Assembly: GCA_003164255.1 (NCBI GenBank)
Contig: PLST01000572.1
Location: forward strand, 5,471 to 21,489
Origin: Acidobacteriaceae bacterium
GTDB lineage: Bacteria; Acidobacteriota; Terriglobia; Terriglobales; Acidobacteriaceae
Direction: 5' to 3'
DNA: 16,019 bases
Positions 1 through 6,577 of the stretch are shown piece after piece. Under the pieces are notes generated by a model, which ran no database searches, was not told the origin of the DNA, and saw only the letters and a program-made list of their open reading frames with translations. Both the position numbers and the translations under genes were made by a program. Each line of letters starts with the position of its first letter. Positions within the stretch are counted from its first letter, which is position 1.

Positions 1-150
1 TTTCGATTCCGAGTTCTGTGCGGCGTGAGCTGAAAGAAGCGAAGGCAATACCGCGGTCGATGCTGCGGCCTTTAGAAAGTGGCGGCGATTCATCGAGCGG
101 AGCGAGGACTCAGAATTGGGCTTTTCAGACATAATTGACATTTCGAACAT
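1..150 (-). CDS. N-terminus of a Tat-exported protein (partial, runs off the left edge)
   Basis: An open frame of 50 codons begins at an ATG ending at base 150 and leaves the window at base 1. It encodes a polar N-region, a twin-arginine motif (NRRHFLKAAAS, residues 21-31), a short hydrophobic stretch (AVLPSLLSAHA) and a likely signal-peptidase site after AHA. This is a textbook Tat signal peptide, so the mature protein probably acts in the periplasm or outside the cell, usually as a folded or cofactor-bearing enzyme. In-frame ATGs also occur at codons 4, 7 and 20. None has a clear Shine-Dalgarno sequence, so the start is uncertain; codon 7 or 20 would give a more usual signal length. The mature domain lies outside the window and the function cannot be assigned. 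It is on the same strand as all intact genes here. Confidence 0.75.
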   Translation of the reverse strand, partial: MFEMSIMSEKPNSESSLRSMNRRHFLKAAASTAVLPSLLSAHAAQNSESK

Positions 151-673
151 GATACTGGTTCGAACTGAAGATTGGAATGCATTTGTCAGCCCAAGTTGCG
201 GACTATTCCGGACCTTCCAGAAAACAAGCAAGAGCTTTTACGCTGTGATGCCGCAGGGCAGCGAGACGAAGCTCCAACATTGATCTTGGATAGGAGCTGG
301 CGATGGAACAGCGGCTTTCCCCATTTTGCTATCGGCATGAGTGTGAAGGCTGTCATGAGTGTGATTTGAATTGAGTTGCTTGATCGCCGGCAGCCCTCTC
401 ATGGGCGGCGCACGCACAGGCTGCGAAGGCAAAATCCTCTTTTTGGAGCAGAATGAAGGATCTGGATGCCTTCTTTCCGATCAGGAAGTTGAATATCCGG
501 GCCTCGTCAGAGGCTTTTCCTGGCGAACTGATCCAATTGATTGATCCGCCGATATCAATTTCCCCCTTGATCCGGTGTCTGCACCCCACCCACTGCCTCG
601 GATCGTAGTTTGCTGAAAACTCGTCAATAGTTGGCAACCTCCAACCGGAGTACGTGCCAAGACAGCCATGGAC
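151..673. other. Intergenic stretch without a convincing gene
   Basis: About 520 bp lie between the aldo/keto-reductase-like gene and the partial Tat gene. I see no tRNA, no recognisable protein remnant and no repeat. A 94-codon minus-strand frame (353-637) begins with TTG directly abutting a GGAGG, which leaves no usable spacer, and its predicted protein resembles nothing I know; I do not call it a gene. The only clear structure is the hairpin at 631-660. A promoter for the leftmost gene probably lies here, but no good -35/-10 pair stands out. Confidence 0.5.
631..660 (-). terminator. Candidate stem-loop downstream of the aldo/keto-reductase-like gene
   Basis: Fourteen bases past the stop codon at 674 an inverted repeat can fold as TTGGCA (631-636) against TGCCAA (655-660), with an inner stem CTCC (639-642) against GGAG (647-650) and loop AACC. 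Its place just after the last gene of the operon suits a terminator or a 3'-end stabiliser. No T-run follows on the minus strand, so it is not a standard intrinsic terminator. Confidence 0.3.
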
Positions 674-1657
674 TCAAGCACCGGTCAGGATACGATGGAC
701 GATCTCTGCATTTTCCCTGATCTCGTCCTTATTTCTTGGGAATACGCCGACATACACGCCATCATTTGGCTTGATGCTTTCATATGCGGTGCGGAAGGCC
801 TGAGCGATGCCGGCGTCGGCGATGCGCCCGGCGGCAAGAATCTTGAAGGCAAAACAGGTCTTTGTGGTCTGACGCATCACTTTGTACATGCGCGGCGGGT
901 CGCTCTGCATATAAATGTCGTGCGGCATTTCGAGCAACTCGCCATTGAGCGTCTTTTTCCACTCCTCCTCCGTCCTGGTGCGATTGTAGACACAGCCTGA
1001 GTAAAAATCGACATCCCAACCCTGCTCTTCCACGAGTTCGATCACTTCAGGTTTGTGCGTACCCACGCCAACCAGAACGCCCAGGTCCCGCGCTCGCTTA
1101 CACCACTCTCGCTCGCTGGCCATCGTGCCGTTTCGGTAGGCCAGATCGATCTCCTCGCCCCGCCTCTGAAGCGCCAGCGGTTTGAGATCGCGAACCAACG
1201 CTGCCTCATCATCCTTCGCCATAACCTGCACGATCAGGTGCATCTTGCCGCCCTCGGCTTGAAATCGCGCCCAGTCCTGCGGTGCACGCTCAACATTTAC
1301 GTAGTTGAATGCATTGATGCCGAAACTGCTGGCGCGATGCAGCACTTCGCAGACTCTATCCTGCGTGTACCACTCTCGCATGGAGCTGCTGAAGTTGTTG
1401 TTGTAATGGGAGAATCCATAGAGGGGATTGACACCGAGAACCAGGCGGCTGATCTCGGCATTGCCGAACTTCATCTTCGGAATCTGGATCTGTACACCAT
1501 TGTCTGCTGCTGCAGAAACTTGTGCAGAAACCGGAGGCAAACTCTTGTCCGTGGATCCCTTGGCTGGCTCGGCGGCAAGCGTGGCTGCCGTTCCGCCCAT
1601 CATGCCCGCGGCCAGGGCCGCGGTGGACTGCAAGAATTCTCGACGCGTATTCGACAT
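674..1657 (-). CDS. Tat-exported aldo/keto-reductase-like TIM-barrel protein
   Basis: 327 residues. The N-terminus is a Tat signal (TRREFLQSTAALAAGMMGG, with probable cleavage near TLAA/EP, residue 29). The mature part begins like an aldo/keto reductase barrel, with SRLVLGVNPLYGFSHYN at about residues 70-86 and SSFGINAFNYVN at about 110-121, and ends with the family-like segment GVFPRNKDEIRENAEI near residue 304. Where true AKRs have FDTA (catalytic Asp) and a later Tyr and Lys, this protein has FNYV and no matching Lys, so the classic D-Y-K-H tetrad looks absent. It may be a non-reductase member or use another mechanism. AGGA six bases before the ATG (and AAGGAG further up) supports the start. 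It lies 94 bp downstream of the nine-heme cytochrome gene and is probably the last gene of that operon. The substrate is unknown. Confidence 0.7.
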   Translation of the reverse strand: MSNTRREFLQSTAALAAGMMGGTAATLAAEPAKGSTDKSLPPVSAQVSAAADNGVQIQIPKMKFGNAEISRLVLGVNPLYGFSHYNNNFSSSMREWYTQDRVCEVLHRASSFGINAFNYVNVERAPQDWARFQAEGGKMHLIVQVMAKDDEAALVRDLKPLALQRRGEEIDLAYRNGTMASEREWCKRARDLGVLVGVGTHKPEVIELVEEQGWDVDFYSGCVYNRTRTEEEWKKTLNGELLEMPHDIYMQSDPPRMYKVMRQTTKTCFAFKILAAGRIADAGIAQAFRTAYESIKPNDGVYVGVFPRNKDEIRENAEIVHRILTGA

Positions 1658-1751
1658 AAAGATTCCTGTTCTCCTTCTGGTTTCCTACTTCCCAAAGCAG
1701 CTCAACCGAGAGCCTTCAAGCGAACTCAGTATTTCTGGGGCTCGCCTCATG

Positions 1752-2867
1752 TCAGCCGTCCATGCCGGGAGTGGTGATGACCTTCGCTTTGATCGCAGGT
1801 TTTGCCTTTACTTGCGGTATGCCGTGCTGGTGACAATCGGTGCACTTGACCCAATGAATGTTGTGGACGCTCGCCGAGTTTGCGTAGGTGGTATCCATCT
1901 TCTCCGCGTCCAGTCCGCAATTCGACATCTGTGGGTGGCATGTCTTGCACGAGGCCCGCGTGTTCTCGTTATGTCCATCGTGGCAGGCGACACAACTGAT
2001 GCCCTCGTGCACGCCCATCGGCGTGCGATCGTCACCGGAGCCCACCTGCGGTCCCCACGCGTTGATTGCCGCCATTGACCCGGCCTCCGGTTCACGAGGC
2101 GCGTGACACTGATAACAGAGCGCCTGACGCGGATCGTGACTGACGGTGACCGTGCGAGATCCGTCGTGTAGCTGCGGAGTCGAAAGCGAGGCGGCGGCAA
2201 AGTGAAGAGTCTCGCGCCGGTCGTAAAATGCCAGCGAATCGGGAACAGCGGCACCTGCGACGGAGATGCGCGAGGCTGGCCTGGTTTCCTGCGCGCCTTC
2301 GCTGTGGACCTGGTGGCACGTCATGCAGGGCATCGCCGCCTGATCTCCGAGGCCCGAAGGAATCACACGCCAGGGCCCCTTCGTATTGAGAGGCTGCACC
2401 AAATCACGGATTGCCCCGCTGAAGTAGGAACCGTGGCAGCGCAGGCAATCGTCCATCAGCATGCGTTTGGAGTTGTGCACGGGATCGGTAAATATCTGAC
2501 TGTAAGTCGCACTGTGTGGCCCCGCATGCCAGTTTGCGTATTCATGCTGGTGACACGATTTGCAGTTCGACGTCATCGCGGGCACATCCACATCCCGCAA
2601 CTTGATGGCCTCGGGAACGGTGCCGAAGATGTGAATCCGCATGTGACGCAGCTTTGTGCTCAGGCTGGCCTCGTGGCAATCCATGCAGCCTGTTGTCCGG
2701 TGGGGCGCTCCATGCACCACTCTCACGTAAGCAGCCATCTCGTGGCAGCTCGCGCAGCCCTGGCCGTACTGAGACGTGTAGTACCAGGACGCGCTATAAG
2801 TGCCGCCGACCGCAAGCACCGCTGCTAACCCAACAGCGATCCCTGCGAATTTGAAGAATCGCATCAT
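1752..2867 (-). CDS. Membrane-anchored nine-heme c-type cytochrome
   Basis: 371 residues. An uncleaved-looking N-terminal membrane segment (residues about 5-25, FFKFAGIAVGLAAVLAVGG) resembles the NapC/NirT anchor and is followed by nine CxxCH heme-binding motifs beginning at residues 38, 61, 102, 141, 181, 251, 292, 307 and 342. Many extra histidines (for example HAGPH, VHNIH) could serve as distal ligands. The protein should sit on the periplasmic face and pass electrons between the neighbouring flavin dehydrogenase and the quinone pool or another cytochrome. Its ATG overlaps the GMC stop codon by four bases (ATGA), so translation is coupled. FAD-dependent dehydrogenases of this type normally have a larger three-heme cytochrome subunit; a nine-heme protein here is unusual. 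The multiheme nature is certain; the partner is inferred from the operon. The last 25 residues are Lys/Pro-rich and lack hemes. Confidence 0.93.
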   Translation of the reverse strand: MMRFFKFAGIAVGLAAVLAVGGTYSASWYYTSQYGQGCASCHEMAAYVRVVHGAPHRTTGCMDCHEASLSTKLRHMRIHIFGTVPEAIKLRDVDVPAMTSNCKSCHQHEYANWHAGPHSATYSQIFTDPVHNSKRMLMDDCLRCHGSYFSGAIRDLVQPLNTKGPWRVIPSGLGDQAAMPCMTCHQVHSEGAQETRPASRISVAGAAVPDSLAFYDRRETLHFAAASLSTPQLHDGSRTVTVSHDPRQALCYQCHAPREPEAGSMAAINAWGPQVGSGDDRTPMGVHEGISCVACHDGHNENTRASCKTCHPQMSNCGLDAEKMDTTYANSASVHNIHWVKCTDCHQHGIPQVKAKPAIKAKVITTPGMDG

Positions 2868-4516
2868 GACCGGAATCCCGTGGCGTTCCAGTTGCGAACC
2901 AATGAATCAGAAGCAAAGTAGGCAATGGCCATGATGGTCAGCGCCGGATTGAAGCCTCCGTTGGTCACGTGCACGCTTCCATCGATGACGAAGAGGTTAT
3001 CCACATCGTGTACCTGGCAGTTGCGGTTCACTACCGAGCCTTGTGGATCGTTGCCCATCCGGCATGTGCCTGCCTGATGCTGCCCGGCGGATACGGTCGT
3101 GGGTCTACCCGCGTTGACGACCGTACTCACGGCTCCGGCCTCTTTGAGCCAGGCTTCAGAGCGCTGGGCTTGGACAATGCCGATCTCAAATGTATGCGGA
3201 TGAACATTGCCGGAGATGCGCGCCACCTGCATCCCCCACTTATCTCTGACCGCCGGATCGAGAGTGATCCTTGCGTCGGCCATGGGTATCGGTTGGGTGG
3301 GACCCATGACGGCGATGTTGCGCTTGTAGAAACTGCGCATGGCCTTCTTGTGCGCGAGCCCCCAGCGCGGGGTGTTCACGGGCAGTCGGTCGATCATTTG
3401 AATCGGCAGGCGAATAAACTCGTTGCAGAGGGCTCCCCCGCCGCACAGTCCCGGAGTGCCGTGGTTATAGTCGGCTACCGCGATGCTCGCGCCGGGTCCC
3501 ACATCATCGTAGGTATCAAAGTCGAAGAAGCCAACGGCCCCTGTGTAGTGGTGGCCCTGCAGATGACGCCCAACCTGGTCGTGGCGATTTCCTATCCCGT
3601 TCGGAAAGAGGCGGCTTTTGGAATTCAAAAGCAGGCGGGCTGATTCAATGGCGCAAGCAGAGACAATCACAATGTCGCAAGGCTGCTCCTGCAACCGGCC
3701 ATCGGCATCGAAGTAGGCCACGCCGCGTGCGCGTCCCCGGTCGTCGGTGAGGATTTCTTTGGCCATGCACTCCGTGCGCAGCTCGCAGTTTCCCGTTGCC
3801 AGCGCAGTGGGAATCACCGTGTTCTGCGAGCCATTCTTCGCATCCACTTCGCAGGCGAAGCCGACGCACCACCGGCAGCGCATGCATGGGCCACGACCGT
3901 TGTACGGCACGCTGTTACGCGCCATCGGGATGTGAAAGGGATGAAGGCCAAGGCGCTTGGCCGCTGGCTCGAGGATTTGGAACTCGCGATTGGGAGCGAG
4001 TGGCGGCATGGGCAGAGGGCGTTTCCGCGGGCCAAAGAACGGACTGCCCGAGTAGTCGCCGGAAATGCCGATCTCATATTCGGCTTTTTCGTACCAGGGC
4101 TCCAGGTCGTCGTAAGTAATGGGCCAATCTTCAAGCGAGCTTCCAGCCGGTGCTCCATAAATTGAACGCATGCGAAAATCCTGGGGCATATAGCGCCACG
4201 CCATGGCGCCATAGCTCAGCGTTCCACCACCCACGCAAGCCGCATTGTTCTGGTAGCCGCCCTCGCTTGGCAGCAGGGTGCGAGGTCCAGTTTGCGGATC
4301 CCACACGACGCGCGGATTGCCTTCGTCGTCTGGTCCGAATGCATTGCCCAGCACCGTGGTGCGCTGATTGCGCAAGTCGTCCTTGCGGCAATCGTTGGCC
4401 GTGTACCACCTGCCGCGCTCGAGTAGGACGACGCTCAGTCCAGCAGTCGACAGCTCCTTGGCAACAATGCCACCTGCCGCACCCGCGCCCACCACCACCG
4501 CATTCACTTTTTTCAT
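2864..4516 (-). CDS. GMC-family FAD-dependent dehydrogenase, large catalytic subunit
   Basis: 550 residues, normal for the family. The N-terminal Rossmann motif VVVGAGAAGG (residues 7-16) and ERG at 33-35 bind FAD. The C-terminal GMC domain carries HQAGTCRMG (His480) and GGFNPALTIMA (Asn523), matching the His/Asn pair of cholesterol-oxidase and gluconate-dehydrogenase relatives. A cysteine cluster CMRCRWCVGFAC (Cys211, 214, 217, 222) lies where FAD-glucose, gluconate and sorbitol dehydrogenases bind an iron-sulfur cluster, so intramolecular electron transfer to a cytochrome is likely. There is no signal peptide; export probably occurs as a complex with the Tat-signal small subunit encoded just upstream, as known for this family. 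It starts inside the small-subunit stop (ATGA overlap), with AAAGGG nine bases before the ATG, and overlaps the cytochrome gene by four bases. The substrate (a sugar, sugar acid or polyol) cannot be read from sequence. Confidence 0.92.
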   Translation of the reverse strand: MKKVNAVVVGAGAAGGIVAKELSTAGLSVVLLERGRWYTANDCRKDDLRNQRTTVLGNAFGPDDEGNPRVVWDPQTGPRTLLPSEGGYQNNAACVGGGTLSYGAMAWRYMPQDFRMRSIYGAPAGSSLEDWPITYDDLEPWYEKAEYEIGISGDYSGSPFFGPRKRPLPMPPLAPNREFQILEPAAKRLGLHPFHIPMARNSVPYNGRGPCMRCRWCVGFACEVDAKNGSQNTVIPTALATGNCELRTECMAKEILTDDRGRARGVAYFDADGRLQEQPCDIVIVSACAIESARLLLNSKSRLFPNGIGNRHDQVGRHLQGHHYTGAVGFFDFDTYDDVGPGASIAVADYNHGTPGLCGGGALCNEFIRLPIQMIDRLPVNTPRWGLAHKKAMRSFYKRNIAVMGPTQPIPMADARITLDPAVRDKWGMQVARISGNVHPHTFEIGIVQAQRSEAWLKEAGAVSTVVNAGRPTTVSAGQHQAGTCRMGNDPQGSVVNRNCQVHDVDNLFVIDGSVHVTNGGFNPALTIMAIAYFASDSLVRNWNATGFRS

Positions 4517-5058
4517 GAAGCGGCGCCCTTTCTCTCGTCATACTGCGCGCGACCACGAACGGGCGGCTCCCCCATGCCAACCATGCGCCAGCTTACGGCG
4601 TCGCGATTGCCGCCGTGACGCGGCGCGCCATAGTAGCCCTCGAGTGTATGGCTGCGCACGAGATTGAAGAACGCGGAATTCTCTTTCTCGATCGCGGCCA
4701 CCAGTTGAGCTTGTTGAGGCGCGGAGAGCGCGGCCATGTCCCGACCATGGCGTTGCCAGCTCATTGCATCGGCACTAGAAAGACCGTCCCGATAGGCATT
4801 CCGGTGACGCCGGTAGTGACGGGCAAGTTGACGGTCAATGTAGGTAAGCACGCCGGCCTGTGAGGCGCTGGGAAAGTCATCCGCTGGGACAATTTGATCG
4901 CAGATCGCTGTCAGGGTTCGGGCCTGCTCATCATTGAGGAAATCCCAGTCGCCCTGATTGTGGCCGGTGCAGCCCACAGCCAAGGCTGCGCCGCCCATCG
5001 CTCCAGCAGCTACAAATTGCCGTCGCGTAAGAGATACGCCATCCCTGCTCGATTGCAT
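4513..5058 (-). CDS. Gluconate 2-dehydrogenase subunit 3-like protein with Tat signal
   Basis: 181 residues. A Tat motif (TRRQFVAAGAMGG, residues 11-23) leads to a hydrophobic stretch ending in LAVGC (Cys30), which could be a Tat lipoprotein lipobox. The mature part matches the small gamma-type subunit of periplasmic FAD dehydrogenases, with the signature LNDEQARTLTAICDQIVPAD (residues about 41-60) and a following helix containing VLTYIDRQLA. In characterised relatives this subunit chaperones the flavoprotein and carries it across the membrane by the Tat pathway. Here it is the first gene of the operon and overlaps the GMC gene by four bases. AAGGA eight bases before the ATG supports the start. 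Family membership is clear by pattern; attachment through a lipid at Cys30 is my inference, because Ala at -3 is a weak lipobox position. Confidence 0.88.
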   Translation of the reverse strand: MQSSRDGVSLTRRQFVAAGAMGGAALAVGCTGHNQGDWDFLNDEQARTLTAICDQIVPADDFPSASQAGVLTYIDRQLARHYRRHRNAYRDGLSSADAMSWQRHGRDMAALSAPQQAQLVAAIEKENSAFFNLVRSHTLEGYYGAPRHGGNRDAVSWRMVGMGEPPVRGRAQYDERKGAAS

Positions 5059-5111
5059 TGGCCGATTCCTTGAACTGCACCTGATGGTGAATCAGTCCTC
5101 GACAGCTCGCC

Positions 5112-5135
5112 CCTAAATATTTAGGCAGTTGCCTA
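5112..5135. promoter_or_regulatory. Two overlapping palindromes, candidate operator of the dehydrogenase operon
   Basis: A perfect 14-bp palindrome, CCTAAATATTTAGG (5112-5125), shares its right arm with a second inverted repeat, TAGGCA-GT-TGCCTA (5122-5135). The pair lies 54-77 bp upstream of the first operon ATG, where a repressor or activator would act. The three related arms (CCTAAA, TTTAGG, TGCCTA) suggest cooperative binding sites. No regulator gene is adjacent, so the binding protein is unknown. Confidence 0.4.
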
Positions 5136-5160
5136 TCCAATACATACTTGGCTGTTACAA
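5132..5160 (-). promoter_or_regulatory. Weak candidate sigma70-type promoter for the dehydrogenase operon
   Basis: On the minus strand TTGTAA (5160-5155, four of six matches to -35) is separated by 17 bases from GATAGG (5137-5132, three of six matches to -10). The predicted start of transcription would fall near 5125, at the edge of the palindromes, which fits repression by steric block. The match is poor and rests mainly on position. Confidence 0.2.
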
Positions 5161-5786
5161 CCAGCATGGTCTGTGCCTCGAGTCACACTCGCAGATTCAG
5201 AAGCCCATAGGCGTGGCCGGCTCGATTTGGGCTATCAGAGGAGAGTCACTGGAAGAAAATGAAGGGCACTCCAAAGGGTAGTGACAGGAAATTCAAATTC
5301 CCCGTTACTTGGTTGATAATCCCCTGTTCGGTTTGCCTTTTGAATTGTGCACCAGGCGGAGTAAATGGTCTTTATTCAGCCAGATGGACGCATCCTCGCA
5401 CTGTGTTTTGCGCCTGAATTTGAAAAATTCCCTGCATTTTCCCTGTTAGCAGGAAATTTGGCCGGAAAAGTGTTCGCAGGAGACTCGGCCCACCTTACTG
5501 CGCAAGCTCTCGATTCTATTCATATATTATAGAAACTAAGTACTTTAATGAGATACAGACTGGTGCGGTGTGTGCGCCTTGTGTGGATCGGAACGTCTTG
5601 CCCAGCTAATTCACATTTCAAAATGGTTTGCGCCTTGCAACGGAGATTGATCGCCTGCTGATCGAGGTATTCAGACTGTGAAGTCTCCCCAAGTTGCGCT
5701 AAGCCTCCGGGCACTCCAGTATGGAATGCCAATATTCATGGCAGGAACACATCGAGGAGAGACCTGCCAGGCAGCGACATCTGCGC
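5136..5786. other. Gene-free stretch with short AATTCCCTG/CAGGAAATT motifs
   Basis: No frame here looks like a protein. From about 5283 to 5456 the DNA is locally AT-richer and carries related short motifs in both orientations: CAGGAAATTCAAATTCCCC near 5285-5303, then AAAAATTCCCTGC and TTCCCTGTTAGCAGGAAATT near 5422-5458. The last can fold as an imperfect hairpin. They look like degenerate copies of a dispersed intergenic repeat, but I cannot confirm this from one window. A perfect TATAAT occurs on the minus strand at 5531-5526 without a good -35. Confidence 0.35.
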
Positions 5787-6053
5787 TTATCGGTACAAGT
5801 CCTCGATCAGCATGTTGCTTTCTAGCTCGTCCTCGTTCTGTCCCGAGAGACTCTTGGCCATGAGAAATGAAAAGCGGCTTCCTTCGCCCATCGTGCTATT
5901 GAGCTCGATAGTCGTGTTGTGACGCTCAGCAATCGATTGCCCGAGAGCCAAGCCGAGGCCAGAGGCGGAAAAGGCGCCATGAATCGGCCGGGCTAAACGA
6001 CAGAATCGTTCGAAGATTCGTTTCTGATCGTCTGGAGCGATACCAACTCCCGT
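5787..6053 (-). pseudogene. C-terminal relic of a sensor histidine kinase (ATPase domain)
   Basis: A minus-strand frame without a start codon runs 88 codons to a TAA at 5787. It encodes the end of a HATPase_c domain. ATGVGIAPDDQKRIFERF corresponds to the G1 and F boxes (normally DTGxGI), SGLGLALGQSIAERH to the G2 box, and ELNSTMGEGSRFSFLM to the final strands. The dimerisation/phosphoacceptor region and the N-box are missing. Homology stops exactly at the Thr codon at 6051-6053: the next codon, where the conserved Asp should be, reads Ala, and from there the DNA belongs to the phosphatase relic on the other strand. The fragment cannot be an active kinase. The absence of stops or frameshifts within it suggests that the truncation is recent, or that the join is an assembly error. 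Confidence 0.85.
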
Positions 6054-6348
6054 GGCCGCGCTGCTTGGGCTTCATTGGACACTCGATGGGCGCAGGGACG
6101 ATACGCCGCCCGGAACGGAACTGGCATTCGAACTTTGGCAGAACGAAAGAGGTGCCTACACTGTTCGCGTGACCGTCGCGATGCAAACACTCAATCAGAT
6201 GCGCCAGTCCCGTGAACTGACTCTTGCTGCTCCTCCAGACGGTGAAGTACTGATGGTGCAGGGCTGCGATGCAAAGTCGCCAGCATGTAAGTGGGTGGCC
6301 TTCATGAAGAGTGTCGAAGCAGTCATCGACAGAAACGACATCTTTTAA
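6052..6348 (+). pseudogene. C-terminal relic of a histidine acid phosphatase / 4-phytase
   Basis: The only plus-strand protein-like frame in the window. Its 98 codons match by pattern the end of AppA-type periplasmic histidine phosphatases: LLGLHWTLDG and DDTPPGTELAFELW (residues 4-29), a strand ending in QTLNQMR (about 45-51), then APPDGEVLMVQGCD with the conserved Cys and a closing helix up to a TAA at 6346. The catalytic RHGxRxP and the HD motif are gone; alignment to AppA from memory stops at about the Val codon at 6052. A stop occurs upstream at 6025-6027, so nothing longer is encoded. An in-frame GTG at 6052 could start it formally, but no functional phosphatase can result. It abuts the kinase relic head to head. 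Confidence 0.82.
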
Positions 6349-6577
6349 GCGATTCAAAACTGATGTTCGATCCAGGCGCCGTTTCGAAATGCTCGCTGAA
6401 TGACTCACTCTTCCCGTTAGCGAAAGCCGGAAACCCGGCGTAAGCCGGCAGCCGTGCAGAAAGAGCTCCGGGCGCAGTAAACGTCAGTTGCATATCATTG
6501 GGAAGCGAGACTTGTTTTTGCGAATCGATGACGAGGTGCACCGAAGCGCCCTCTCGCCTACAATTTTTCAATTCCAA
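6323..6577 (-). other. Unassigned 84-codon frame with protein-like composition
   Basis: From an ATG at 6577, which overlaps the end of the 961-residue gene by 20 bp, a frame runs to a TGA at 6323, inside the tail of the phosphatase relic on the other strand. The middle (VHLVIDSQKQVSLPNDMQL and LSARLPAYAGFPAF) looks like ordinary folded protein, whereas both ends look random (NCRREG; KRCRFCR). I recognise no family. It could be a gene relic carried in with the kinase and phosphatase debris, or chance. No ribosome binding site is evident. Confidence 0.2.

Noticed and set aside
353..637. 94-codon minus-strand frame between the AKR-like gene and the edge gene
   Set aside because: It starts with TTG directly against a GGAGG, has no recognisable family, and its C-terminal third (Ala/Cys/His-rich) looks random.
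1055..1777. Long plus-strand frames opposite the AKR-like gene and the cytochrome gene
   Set aside because: They are antisense shadows rich in Arg, His and Ala; the minus-strand proteins show clear family motifs.
5526..5531. Perfect TATAAT on the minus strand
   Set aside because: No acceptable -35 at 15-18 bases, and 468 bp from the nearest downstream start; AT-rich chance match is likely.
5926..6408. 160-codon minus-strand frame across the relic region
   Set aside because: It is the antisense of the phytase relic and a wrong frame of the kinase relic; the real frames are recognisable in both halves.
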